A stretch of DNA of 64,000 bases from Chionoecetes opilio (taxonomy: Eukaryota > Arthropoda > Malacostraca > Decapoda > Majidae): contig JACEEZ010001188.1 of the NCBI GenBank assembly GCA_016584305.1, positions 107,001 to 171,000 on the forward strand, read 5' to 3'. Numbering within the stretch: position 1 is the first letter of the stretch; every line of letters begins with the position of its first letter. The notes under the pieces are model-generated. The model was given only the letters and a program-made list of their open reading frames with translations. It was not told where the DNA came from and ran no database searches. Position numbers and translations under genes: made by a program. Below, piece after piece: positions 46,921-57,062 of this stretch.

Positions 46921-48235
46921 CGAGGGCGAACCCAAAAGTAACCGGAATAGTTTTCTGTGGGACAAACCCGTAGTACTTCAGGTTTCCGCCGCTAGATGCC
47001 GCGTGAGGCAACCCTCAGGCATCAGTGTGCTAACTGGCGTCATCGCGGGAAGACGTACAGCCCCGGGGTTCGCCTTTGTTTTGAAGTGCTTCGCGCCTAT
47101 TCGTCTATTTTTATGATGGATGAAAGGAAGGAGCAGCGTGCTGCCGTGAAATTCAGTTTTTTGCTGGGGAAAACGGCAGCCGAAACAGTTATCATGCTTC
47201 AAACAGCTTACAAGGATGCTGCCATGAGCAAGACACAAGTTTACGAGTGGTTGGCACGCTTTAGGAATGGTCAATTGTCGCTGGAAGACCAACCTCGTTC
47301 AGGGCGACCGTCAACCTCTCGAACGGATGAAAACATCACAAAAATTCATGAACTGATCTTGGAGGATCGTCGCCGATCAATTGACGAACTTGTTGATTTG
47401 ACTGGTGTGTCCTGGAGCTCCTGCCAACGAATTTTGAATGACGAATTGGGGATGAAAAGAGTTGCAGCGAAAATGGTGCCTCGCTTGCTCACGGACGATC
47501 AAAAGCAGTCACGAATGAATGCGTGTCGTGAACTGAAAGAACAGTTGGAAGTTGATCCATACCTTTTTCAAAGGTCATCACTGGTGACGAAAGCTGGTGC
47601 TACGGCTACGACCCGGAAACGAAACAGCAGTCAAGTCAATGGAAGCATCCAACGTCACCACGACCCAAAAAAGCGCGTCAAGTGAAGTCCAATGTCAAGA
47701 CGATGTTGATTTGTTTCTTCGATGCGAGAGGAATTGTCCACAAAGAATTTGTTCCTCCTGGTCAAACTGCTCACCAGACTTTTTACTTGGCAGTTCTGAA
47801 GCGTTTGCGAGACGCAGTGAGACGAAAACGCCCCGACCTGTGGCAAAGGGGAGAATGGTGGTTTCATCACGACAATGCGCACACCGCCTTGAGTGTGAGA
47901 CAGTTTCTCACCAAAAATGGCATGACCCCACTTACCCACCCTCCCTATTCACCCGATCTTGCTCCCTGCGATTTTTTTTTGTTCCCCCGAATGAAGAAAG
48001 TCCTCAAAGGAAAACGTTTTGCAGACGTGGAAGAGGTTAAGAAGAAAACGACGGAGTCGTTAAAAGGCATATCTATGCAAGAGTTCCAGAAATGTTTTGT
48101 ACAGTGGAAAACACGTCTGGACCGGTGCATTGCTTCACATGGAGAATACTTTGAAGGTGATAAAAGTGTAAACATGTAAAAGTATCTGAATACAATTATA
48201 TGACAGAATTCCGGTTTTTTTTGGGTCCCCCCTCG
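46921..48235 (+). mobile_element. mariner element, complete with both ends, 1.3 kb
   Basis: The left end CGAGGGCGAACCCAAAAGTA then ACCGGAAT (46921-46948) follows TA. The right end is ATTCCGG, eight T, GGGTCCCCCCTCG (48208-48235), before TA. The ends are 28-bp inverted repeats of the mariner type. The length is normal for the family. Confidence 0.93.
47113..48179 (+). pseudogene. mariner transposase, one frameshift and shortened catalytic spacing
   Basis: It cuts and pastes the element. ATG at 47113 or 47116 (MMDERKEQRAAVKFSFLLGK). The paired HTH region includes KTQVYEWLARFRNGQLSLED and RSGRPSTSRTDENI, then WSSCQRILNDELGMKRV. One T is missing in the run 47564-47568. After it the next frame gives SKVITGDESW (first Asp), CFFDARGIVHKEFVPPGQT, WWFHHDNAHTAL (second Asp), PPYSPDLAPCDFFLFPRMKK (third Asp) and ends DKSVNM. 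Asp2-Asp3 spacing is 32 residues instead of 34, because HDNAxAHTAL-type text has lost two codons. Both lesions argue it is inactive. The remaining codons are otherwise clean, so the copy is fairly young. Confidence 0.93.
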
Positions 48236-48494
48236 TATATTGATATCACCATGTTATGAGATCAGTTTAATTCTCATCATGAAAATAATAACGGGAAAGA
48301 AACCCGTATACTATATGCACCTTAGAATGGACCGACGTTACTGCCAGGAATCTCAAAATATTTCCATAGGATGATTTATCTTTACTTGGCAGTAGAGCTG
48401 TGGGCTCCCTTAGCCCACAACAAGATGGCTGACTGACAGTTCACTGGCTTCAACCCGCGCGGCTCAGGGCGTCTCTACTCATACTACCTCCATG

Positions 48495-48692
48495 GCTGTG
48501 ATGGTTAGTCCTCACCCGTGGTGACGCAGACATAATTTCTATGGTGATGCCTGTGATTAGAGGCTCATGCCGCCCCCCTGTGTCCTCTGATGCCCTCGCA
48601 ATCGAAGGTAGAGTTAATGGGCAGCATGTGGGTGTTCTTAGGCCACTCGACGGTACAGAGAAAGATTTAAAGTGGATTTTACAGCCCTCATC
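48495..48692 (-). repeat. SINE 5' part of the copy split by the 6.9-kb element
   Basis: It starts with the duplicated GCTGTGAT and continues the minus-strand SINE body (GATGCCTGTGATTAGAGGCT, GAGTTAATGGGCAGCATGTG) to the truncation point CAGCCCTCATC shared with 16637. Confidence 0.8.
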
Positions 48693-49750
48693 AAGGATAA
48701 TTAAATAAGATACGTAATACTTCAAAATAAGTAGCACCTTAAAACCTTACACCCCTGCCGTTCCTTACTTATTTACCACAAATACTCCTTTTTAAGTGAT
48801 TAACCATGATGTGTGTGGTACTGTGGTTTCTGGAGGTACTGGAGGAGACAGGAGAGAAGAGAGGAAGGCATTGTGACAGTGTTATTGCCGTATAACACTG
48901 TCACACAACCATCAGCTGACGCCCTCACTCACTCAGACCAAAATAAATAAAAATGTTTTAGTATCCCAGGTGAAATAGACAAGGGAAGAGTTGACAAATC
49001 TGTTAACAAAGGAGACAAAGTTTGAAGAGAACCTATGAAGCGATACTAAGCATCAAAGGTCACAAGAAGAAGACAAATCGATAGAGACAAAGATGGAAGT
49101 TTTTAACAAGATAAATCCCTTCACCTGCCTTGTCATACATAAAAGCACACTAACATAGACATAAAACGTGTACAGAGCTAGATCACTCAATGCCTTGCTC
49201 TTACTAACTAATCACTACACTAATGCTTTCCTCCCTTCTCTACGGTACCTCCAATGCCTTCCTCTCTTCTCTCCTGTCTCCTCCAGTACCTCCAGCAACC
49301 ACAGTACCACACACGTCCTTGTTAATCACTTACAAAGGAGTATTTTGTGGTAAAAAAGTAAGGATCGGCAAGGGTGTGAGGTCAGGTGCTACTTATTTCG
49401 AGGTGTTACTTATTTTATGTAACACTGGTTCAAAGGCCTGGCCTATGAAGAATAGGTGCTACTTATTTCGAGGTGTTACTTATTTGTTGTTGTTACTTAT
49501 TGTTGTGGGAGAATGCCGGACTAAAGGCTTCACCGACAGCATCCGCTAGGTGACTCCTAACTCAAGCTCAAGCTCAAGCTCCTCTCCTCTACGTAGTGTT
49601 GGCCGAAGTCACAACCCTGGGAGGCGGGTCACAAACCCTTGGCTAACACCCGGTACTATTCACTGCTGGGTGGACAGGGGCTTGGGACATTTTCAGGATA
49701 TTTTTTTGGGGAAAAAATGAGTCTTATAAGCTGTAAAATACGGTAGGTAC
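48693..49750 (-). mobile_element. Inverted copy of the 15.8-16.6 kb composite
   Basis: Read on the minus strand from 49747 it repeats 15799-16636: TACCGTATTTTACAGCTTAT, CTGTCCACCCAGCAGTGAAT, GCCTGGCCTTTGAACCAGTG-type text, GGAGGTACTGGAGGAGACAG. An extra segment at 48880-48990 contains a GTGACAGTGTTAT/ATAACACTGTCAC hairpin and is not in the other copy. Confidence 0.7.
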
Positions 49751-49852
49751 ACCTCGCACCGGACTAAATAAGCATTTTTACAGCATTTTCAATACCCGAG
49801 TTTCGCGCTATGCCTTGGGAAGAAAGCAAGCGCGAAACTTGGGAGGGTACTG

Positions 49853-49961
49853 TACAACTAGGTAAATACAAGCCTGCCTGCCTGCCTGCCTTCCTTCCTT
49901 ATCGCCTCAGTCATGCAGGACGCTTGCCACCCCCACTACTGGGTCTCAGCAGATATGACTG
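49853..49961 (+). repeat. Resumed LINE tail and CCTG/CCTT microsatellite
   Basis: CAACTAGGTAAATACAAG is the second unit of the LINE tail that began at 41288. (CCTG)n and (CCTT)n follow. It ends at the next T4 copy. Confidence 0.7.
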
Positions 49962-50104
49962 CAGTACCCTCCAGAGTTTCACACTATGTGAGTTTCGCGC
50001 AGAGTCCTAAATTCTTACCATCCCGACTTTCGCACATTATCTCCCCGAGTTTCGCGCTGCTTCGTACACTTTTTTTTTTTTTTTTTTTTTTTTGTGTATG
50101 CGTG

Positions 50105-50345
50105 TTTGCCTACAGCGCCGTTAGGCAGTGACCTCCAGGGGTGGGATGGTATGCCCTGGAGGTTCCCTCGAGGGCTGTGATGGTTGGCCCTCGCCCGTGG
50201 TGGCACAGGCAGGATTTTTATAGTGACGCTTGTGATTATAGGTTCATGTCGCCTCCCTGTGGCCTCTGATGCACTCACAATCATAGGTAGAGTTAATGGG
50301 CAGCATGTGGGTGTTCTTAGGCCACTCAACGGTGCAGAGAAAGAT
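50105..50345 (-). repeat. tRNA-derived SINE, head truncated
   Basis: The minus-strand SINE body from CTACAGCGCCGTTAGGCAGT to AACGGTGCAGAGAAAGAT is preceded by about 22 T (its A tail on the minus strand). Confidence 0.75.
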
Positions 50346-50370
50346 TATATACCTTATAGTAATATCAAGA

Positions 50371-50725
50371 TCAAGTATCGCTAAAGAGGTAAAAAGTCGT
50401 ATGTAGATGGAAGAATGGTACTAGCAAGACGTGTGTGATGTGTGGGACAGGAGTGGAGGAAACTGTGGAGTACTTGATGCTGGAATGTGAACGGTATGAG
50501 TATGCTAGAACAAAGATGTTGGAGGTAGTGGTAGGAGAAGTCGTAGCGGAAGAATGGCGAGAGATGAGAGACAGGAGTGTGGATAGGCAGATGGAGTAGC
50601 TGCTGGGCTTGTGTGCTGAGTGGAGGAGTGACAGTCGTGTGGCTGAAAGTGTAAAAGAATTCTTAGAGAATTCTTGGAGAGCATGCATGAGAGAGAATGA
50701 GAGGCAGGGGGCCCCTCAGTGATGG
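50371..50725 (+). pseudogene. LINE C-terminal zinc-knuckle fragment
   Basis: It codes for CVMCGTGVEETVEYLMLECE, RYEYARTKMLEVVVGEVV and, after a stop, LLGLCAEWRSDSRVAESVKE. The C-x2-C...ET-V-x-Y-L-x-x-C pattern is the nucleic-acid-binding tail found after the RT of many LINEs. The family differs from the other LINEs here. Confidence 0.65.
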
Positions 50726-51174
50726 GAGACTTCATATGAATGTGATGCAGAGAGAGGAAGGAGGAAGGAGGGGAAAATGAAACGCCTAGTTTTGCTTCCC
50801 CCTTTTGCTTCTCTCCCAACAGAATACTACGTGTGTGGGAGAACGCCGAACCAAAGGCTTCACCGACAGCATCAGCAGAGTGACTCCCAACTCAAGCTCA
50901 AGCTCGTAGGTCCTCTCCTCTCCTCCACTTCCTCCTCTCCTGTCCTCTAGTTTTGGCCGACATCCCCGGGAGGCGGGTCACAAACCCCCGGCTAACACCC
51001 AGTACCCATTCACTGCTCGGTGGACAGGGGCTTTGGGCACTTTCAGGGTATTTTGGGGAGAGAAAGTGACTAAATAAACATTTTTACAGTGTTTTCAATA
51101 CCGGAGTTTCGCGATCCTCGAGTTTAGCGCTATGCCTTGTGAAGAAAGCAAGCGCCAAACTTGGGAGGGTACTG

Positions 51175-51242
51175 TAGATATATCTTTGTAACCAACACCA
51201 CTTCTCCTAACACAACAACACCACCACTCACCCTAACCTAAC

Positions 51243-51278
<36 letters not shown>

Positions 51279-51990
51279 CATCACTACCACTCAACCTAAC
51301 CTAACACTTATCTAATTTACACTGCCACAAACACTTCTTCCACGTCACTTCTTTCTTCACTTCTTCCCCTAACACAACAACAACACTACCACACACACTA
51401 CCACTTTTAAATGGGAAAATTATCCATTAGTCTTTGACGAGGCCCGAGTTCACCCTTTTGACCTCCATTTTCATACTTTAACTGCTTAAAAGGAAAGACA
51501 TTATACAATACAAAAGACAATAGATAATTAGATAACATGTTATTTACCATGAATTAATTAGAGTTAGGCCTCGATGTAATGCATAATACTAAAAAAAAGT
51601 TGGAGTTTAAGAGAAAACAAGAGCTGGGGCAACAAGGTGGCGGTTACTGCTGCCAAGATGACCGTCAGATGTAAACATCACCCCCTCTCGCTTCCGCTCT
51701 CCACTGTAAAATGTCTGATATCTCAGGTCTGCCGCTTCACCTGGGATACCTCGCTAGGCGAAGCCCTCCGTGCCACCACCATGGGTCATTACCGGTCAGA
51801 CTCCTCCCCGCACCCATGGATAAGAGAAACATCCCCCTTCTTGGATGTTTCCCTCACCTGCCTGCGGGCTGCCGCCACACAACACTCACGACCCACCTGA
51901 CGACAAGTCACCTAGTCTTTGACGAGGCCCGAGTCCACTCTTTTGACCTCCATTTTTGTACTTTAACTTGTTAAAAGCAAAGACATTATA
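51175..51990. repeat. Repeat-derived intron DNA with an 80-bp direct repeat
   Basis: (CTAA)n at 51240-51280. GTCTTTGACGAGGCCCGAGT occurs at 51429 and 51917, and the next 60 bp match, giving a direct repeat about 490 bp apart. The interior 51575-51720 matches 8633-8790 inside the TACCGTATTT element. The short open frames at 51637-51974 are within this repeat, and I find no evidence that they are genes. Confidence 0.55.
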
Positions 51991-52779
51991 CAGGGAGGTC
52001 CCGCTATACGAGCATTCGGTATACGAGAATCCGATGATACCAGGTGCGTAACTTAGGGTCTATTTTCAATATACGAGATCGAAAATCCAATGATAAGACA
52101 TTCAAACTGGGGTGAGTAAAATTATCAAGTTCAAAATGCACGCCCTACCACTCCCAGGCTGAACAAAGGGGGATTTGGTTGACCCCAGTGAGGTCACCCC
52201 TAGCAAGCCATGACCTGAAGGGGAATTAAGCATATGGTGCGGCCTGACATTTAGGGGTAATTAGCAGGTGTGCGGCCCCAACCTTGAGACTGCAGTCAGG
52301 TCACCCCTAGCAAGGCGTGACCTGAGGGTTATTAAGCATATGGCGCGGCCTGACCTTTAGGGGTAATTAGCAGGTGTGCGGCTCCAACCTTGGAACCGCT
52401 ACACTACCTTCTCTTGTATCACGTGGCGTCCCATACATTACAATGTCTTTTTTGCTTGTTATGCATGTTTTATGTTTAGTTAATGTGCAGTTATGTTATT
52501 TTGTGTGCTATTTTCTCTTTCAGAATGCTTTTTCTACAGAATAGGTAGTACAGTGTGGTTAATATAGACGCTGTGTGTTTGTTGTGTTTGCTATAGTTTA
52601 TTTTAGCTTGTAAAACATGTATTTTTATTTTTTTTTTTTTTTCCTTTTTCTTTTTTAATTGATGGGGTCCTGGAACCAAACCTATATGTTACCATTAGTT
52701 ATGTGTTTCTTTATACAAGATTTCGCTTTACGAGTATGCCAGGTGGAACCTAACTGCTCGTATCTTCGGGACCTCCCTG
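51991..52779. mobile_element. T2 Tigger-like MITE, complete, TA duplication
   Basis: It starts CAGGGAGGTCCCGCTATACG after TA (51989-51990) and ends CGGGACCTCCCTG before TA (52780-52781). Inside is a tandem duplication of 108 bp (AGGTCACCCC at 52191 and 52299). The right third matches 5500-5654. Confidence 0.88.
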
Positions 52780-52783
52780 TACA

Positions 52784-53398
52784 GTGTTAGGATTCATTAC
52801 CAGAAGTGTTAAAAGTAGAAGTGCGGAAGTTATTCTAAAGCTTTATCTGGCTCTAGTCAAGCCTCACCTAGACTATGCAGTTCAGTTTTGGTCTCCATAT
52901 TACAGGATGGATATAGCCTTGTTAGAAACAGTGCAGAGAAGGATGACCAAAATGATACAAGGGATGCATAACTTTAGTTATGAGAAGAGATTGAAGTTAT
53001 TAAAGTTACACTCTCTCGAGAGACGCAGAGTAAGGGGCAATCTGGTAGAAGTTTTTAAGTGGATAAAGGGATTTAATAAAGGAGAGGTAGGAAAAGTTCT
53101 TACGGCTTTTAACCAGGGTAGAACAAGAAGTAACGGATTCAAGCTGGAAAAGCGTAGATTTAGAAAGAAAATAGTGAAAAACTGGTTCACAAATAGGGTG
53201 GTGAATGAATAGAATGGACTCAGTAGACATGTAGTTAGTGCGGAGTCATTAGGGAGCTTTAAAGAGGGGCTGGATAGGTTCATGGATGGGGATGAAAGGT
53301 GGATGTAGGTAGTGTTAGGTGACAGGAACTACCACGTGTAGGCCTCGCGGCCTCTTGTAGCTTCCTTATTTTCTTATGTTCTTATGTTCTTATGTTCT
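52784..53398 (+). pseudogene. LINE family 3 ORF2 C-terminus and 3' tail
   Basis: It codes for LGFITRSVKSRSAEVILKLY, LALVKPHLDYAVQFWSPYYR, LETVQRRMTKMIQGM, ERRRVRGNLVEVFKWIKGF and, after a stop at about 53211, ESLGSFKEGLDRFMDG. This is the region after the RT palm in Jockey/CR1-like LINEs. It ends GGCCTCGCGGCCTCTTGTAG and a (TTCTTATG)n tail. Its truncated 5' edge abuts the T2 element. Confidence 0.8.
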
Positions 53399-53762
53399 TT
53401 CCATTTTTATATATTAGCACTATATCTATCTTCCACTCCGTTGGCATTTTTCCCGTTGTTAATGAGCATTATATTATATCATATACTGGTTTGACCAACT
53501 GCTTTCTGCACTCCTTTAGAATATATATTTTATTTCCTTCTTTCAGTCTCTCTACTTTGTTCTTATGTTTGAATCTTCCATTGATAAATCTGTAAAACAG
53601 TTTGTGTTCTTCTTACACTTTTCAACTATGTACAGTACCCTCTCAAGTTTTGCGCTTGCTTTCTTCCGAAGGCGTTTCTTCCTTGCGCTAAACTCGAGGA
53701 TCATGAAACTCGGGTATTGAAAACACTGTCAAAATGCTTATTTATTACGGTGCGAGGTGTAG

Positions 53763-54110
53763 TACCGTATTTTACGGCTAATAAGACTCACTTTCTCCCC
53801 CCAAAAATACCCTGAAAATGCCCTGAGCCCCTGTCCACCCAGCAGTGAATGAGTACAGGGTGTTAGCCGGGGGTTTGTGACCCGTCTCCCAGGGTGGTGT
53901 CTTCGGCCAACACTACATATTATACTAAGCTATAATATAATACTATACTAAGCGATAGAGGTCACAAGAAGAAGAAGAAGCCTACCGAAAAAATCGGTAG
54001 ATTTTAATAGAAAATATGTTTATTTTAATATTTTTTCTATAAAAGTTTCTTTCCAAAATCAGGGTAGGGTGTCTTCTAAGATGCAGCGTCTTATATGCCG
54101 TAAAATATGT
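53763..54110. mobile_element. TACCGTATTTT-family MITE inside T4
   Basis: Ends TACCGTATTTTACGGCTAAT and GCAGCGTCTTATATGCCGTA then AAATATG. It contains the CTGTCCACCCAGCAGTGAAT segment also seen at 15870 and 49660. Confidence 0.65.
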
Positions 54111-54199
54111 CTATTCGAGGTATTCAAGAGGCAGGTCTGGCAACCTGGTCTAAGGCAGCGCGTGATGCCAACGGTAGGAAGACGTGTCCCGTACTTCTC

Positions 54200-54535
54200 T
54201 TAGAGGAGGCGGTAGCAGAGTTGTTAGCATCTCCGAGTGGCATTCTCGGTGACCCGAGTTCGATCCTTGGTGAGGGCTGTAAAATCCACTTAAAATCTTT
54301 CTCTGCACCGTCGAGTGGCCTAAGAACTCCCACATGCTGCCCATTAACTCTACCTTCGATTGCGAGTGCATTGGAGAATAATCATCAGAGGAGCCTCTAA
54401 TAACAGGCATCACTATAAAAATCCTGCTTGCGCCACCACGGGTGAGTGCCAACCATCACAGCCCTCGAGTGAACCTCCAGAGCCTACCATCCCACCCTTG
54501 GAGGTCACTGCCTAACGGCACTGTAAAGGCATTTA
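54200..54535 (+). repeat. tRNA-derived SINE, full length with head
   Basis: The A box GGTAGCAGAGTTGTTAG starts at 54211 and the B box GAGTTCGATCC is at 54256-54266, with a Ser/Leu-like variable arm (CTCCGAGTGGCATTCTCGG) between. The body runs to GTCACTGCCTAACGGCACTG. The 3' end is A/T-rich (AAATAAAATAAAAT). It could be mistaken for a tRNA gene but has no acceptor-stem pairing. Confidence 0.82.
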
Positions 54536-54690
54536 GCGTCACACAAAAATAAAATAAAATAAAAACTGGTACGAAGCAGCACGAAACTCGGGGAGATAAT
54601 GCGCGAAAGTCGGGATGGTAAGAATTTTGGACTCGGCGCGAAACTCGAGGATCGTAAAACTCGGATAGCGTGAAACTCGGGAGGGTACTG

Positions 54691-56579
54691 TATATCTTTC
54701 ACATATCTCTTCTCTTTCTCTCTCCTTATGCACACATATTCATTTCTTGCTAATTTATAGTCTTTATTTCTTTGCATCCGATTTCTCTTCACTCTAATTT
54801 TTTTAGTTTTTCCATGTTAGTTTTCCCAAAGTCTCTTCTACTCCTTTTGTACAATTCATCTTCCTCCTGTATGTCTTTTCCTTCTCCATTTCTAAGATTA
54901 CATGGTCACTTTTTCCGTAGGGGCACCCATAATTTATCTCATTTGCTAGGACCTTTTGTTAACACTAGGTCAAGTCTTGCTGGTTCGTCATCTCACCTAT
55001 ATCTTGTGTTTTCTGTCACCCACCGAGTCATTGTGTTTTCCATTGTCAGATTCAACAATCTAACCCCCCAAGCATTTTCATTTCCTACTTCAAATATCTC
55101 CCATTTTACTTCCTTGCAGTTAAAATCTCCAACCAGCAGTACCTTTTTACAACTCTAGATTATTTTGATTAAGTACTTCAAGGTATCCTCAAATACTTGC
55201 TCATGTTCATCCTTACTCCAAGTATTTGTTCTGGGTGGTACACAGGTTGCCACTATAATCTGTGTTTCTCTATTTATGACTTCTATTTGTACACTCACTA
55301 TTTCGGCCCTTCCTTCTCCATACTCCACTTTTCTTACTTTCACCAAATTTTGTCAGTATCATAACTCCACCACCTCTTCTACCACTTCTGTCCCTTCTCC
55401 ACATGTTGTATTTATTGCTTATCATCACTTGGTCATCTACTAATTTAGTTTGTTAGACACACCACGTCTGGATCTTTATTTACTAAATCATTTTTAGTTC
55501 CAGCCTTCTTGATATTATCCCATCTATGTTCGTGTACATCACTTTCATTCCTTTTTTTACAGCATTTTTCCTCAGCCCATTTTCCTTTAGTCTTTTTTCT
55601 TTATATACCACTTTCTCACCCTGTCGTTTAGTACCCTCAAAAAAAAAAATAGGTTTTTCTTCCTCCGTTCTTTCTTCATTTTTCTTCTTTACTTCCTCTT
55701 GCATTTCCTTTGACTTTTTCCTTTCTTCTTCATTCATTGCTTTTTTTACATACACGTCTCTGAACTCATTAGTTGATCTCAGCCTGAAGGCTCTCTCCAG
55801 GATTTCTTCGGTTGCCATCTGTGATTTCAATCATAGTTTTACTGGTCTATCTCTTCCTTCTGCATAAGGTCCGAATCTTACTACTTTTTCCACTTCATCT
55901 GCAAGTCTTGGCTTTGCTTCCTCATCACTGAGTTTCATCAACACGTTCTTTACCGTTTTTATTTCTTCTCTGTCGCTCCTTATTTTAAACAAGATGTTCT
56001 TCTCCTTCAGTCCATAAATTAACATACCTTTTCTTCTTAGCTGCATCTCTTACTAAATTCTCATTCTTCTTCTAAACTTTCACTACCTCCTTCTTAACAT
56101 GTTCACTTGCTCCTTCTTTTGTTGTTCTATAACTTCTTGAAAGTCCACTTTGGCTTGCTCTTTTTCTTCTTTCCAGGTATTCACTTCCCCTTTAATCACA
56201 GTTTCCACTTGTTCCTTGACCTTCTTTTCTCCATTTCCCATTTTGATCTAAGTTCATTACGTACATTCATTCTTTACATTCATTTTTCCTTTGCTCTTTG
56301 CTTTTCCTTCCTTTTCCTTCCTTTTCAGTTCATCTAATTCAATTTTCAGTCCTTCAATTTCATCATAACTCTCTAACCCTCTCGCATACCTTGGATCATG
56401 CCCTTCACACACTTGAACTCCTCCATCAGTCTCCTGACGTCTAGTCTTGTTTTATCGCCATCTACCTCCACTTTGGTCATTCTGGAGTGTAACTTTCCTA
56501 CCTTTCCATCTTCAGTGAACCTAGAGTAGTCCAATAGAGTCCTTTTAGGCTCTGATTCAGTGTTTGGTGTGTCCACCAT
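54691..56579 (-). pseudogene. LINE family 2 ORF1 and ORF2 5' part
   Basis: ORF1 begins at 56579 (MVDTPNTESEPKRTLLDYSR) and has a Lys/Glu-rich coiled coil with several breaks, RRKGMLIYGLKEKNILFK (RRM-like, about 56030) and FRDVYVKKAMNEEERKK. ORF2 begins about 55560 with MKVMYTNIDGIISRRLELK, then GGGVMILTKFG-like text, TCVPPRTNTWSKDEHE, LLVGDFNCKEVKWE (about 55110) and ARLDLVLTK. Stops and shifts are frequent. The same domain order as family 1 supports a related clade. Confidence 0.75.
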
Positions 56580-56740
56580 CTTTAGATTGTGTGTACAACT
56601 TTTCTAAATAACCTCCTACCTGGACCACACCCTGCTCAGGCCCTATTAAACACTTAGCCAGGCTCCTGGACAGCTGCTGCACTCCCTGTAGTATCCTCGA
56701 CTCCGTCTCCCTCTCGATCGTCTCCAGCCCTGTTCTTCGG

Positions 56741-57062
56741 TATTTGACAAATTACATGGAGCCCTGTGTATCGCCTGTCGATCTTGATCTTATGTATGTG
56801 TGTGTGTTAATCACCCATGGTCTTGTCCACGCGAGCCGGACTCGCGATCGCCAGTTTCACAATCCCGGTGCGATCTTGGAGCTCATTATTACCTATGCTT
56901 GGATAAGGCTGGGACCTCACACACCACACCCCCCCATCCTTTTGTTCAAGGGGGATAGTAACCGTCAAAATTTGTCAGTGAAAATTCCCTGGGAGCAGTA
57001 GGGATTCAAACCGGCTAACCACAGAATGGCAGGCCAGCATGGTATCCACTTGACCATCGGGA
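56741..57062 (-). repeat. Second tRNA-derived SINE family
   Basis: On the minus strand: CCGTCCCGATGGTCAAGTGG (A box, about 57060) and GGTTTGAATCCCTACTGC (B box, 57002-57012), with a tRNA-like spacing. The body includes CAAAAGGATGGGGGGGTGTG and ACACACACATAC. It does not match the first SINE. The 3' end near 56760-56800 is uncertain. Confidence 0.6.

Larger units (their letters stand above)
41585..48494. mobile_element. 6.9-kb element with 8-bp duplication and ~40-bp inverted ends
   Basis: GCTGTGAT flanks both ends (41577-41584 and 48495-48502). The left end CTTGGAGGAAGTATGGGTGG and right end (reverse complement CATGGAGGTAGTATGAGTAG) stay similar over about 40 bp (GAGACGCCC.GAGCCGC). An 8-bp duplication is typical of hAT, P and some Merlin elements. 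I see no transposase. It contains a long inverted repeat, a LINE fragment and a mariner. Confidence 0.8.
41302..49852. mobile_element. T4 element, 8.55 kb with nested inserts
   Basis: It starts CAGTACCCTCCCGAGTTTTC after TA (41300-41301) and ends AACTTGGGAGGGTACTG before TA (49853-49854). It sits in the LINE tail: CAACTAGGTAAATA is found on both sides (41288 and 49855). Short T4 copies (53633-54690, 49962-51174) show its uninterrupted size is about 1.1 kb. Confidence 0.85.
49962..51174. mobile_element. T4 element, complete, 1.2 kb
   Basis: It starts CAGTACCCTCCAGAGTTTCA and ends AACTTGGGAGGGTACTG before TA (51175). The left flank is TG rather than TA. It contains a minus-strand SINE (50105-50345) and, unusually, a LINE C-terminal fragment (50371-50725). 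Confidence 0.75.
53633..54690. mobile_element. T4 element, complete, TA duplication, with SINE
   Basis: It starts CAGTACCCTCTCAAGTTTTG after TA (53631-53632) and ends CTCGGGAGGGTACTG before TA (54691-54692). A TACCGTATTTT-family pair of ends lies at 53763 and about 54110, and a full SINE at 54200-54535. This is the cleanest example of the T4 composite. Confidence 0.85.
53400..56740 (-). mobile_element. LINE family 2 on the minus strand, split by a T4 element
   Basis: On the minus strand, 5' region (56740-56580), ORF1 (from 56579), ORF2 endonuclease (about 55560-54700), then after the T4 element (53633-54690) the text resumes (KLFYRFINGRFKHKNKV, ILKECRKQLVKPVYD) to about 53400, where it is cut off beside the LINE family 3 tail. 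It is related to but distinct from family 1. Confidence 0.78.

Noticed and set aside
54203..54280. Possible tRNA gene (A and B boxes, GTTCGATCC)
   Set aside because: There is no acceptor-stem pairing or proper anticodon arm, and the sequence continues into a 300-bp body repeated nine times. It is a SINE head.
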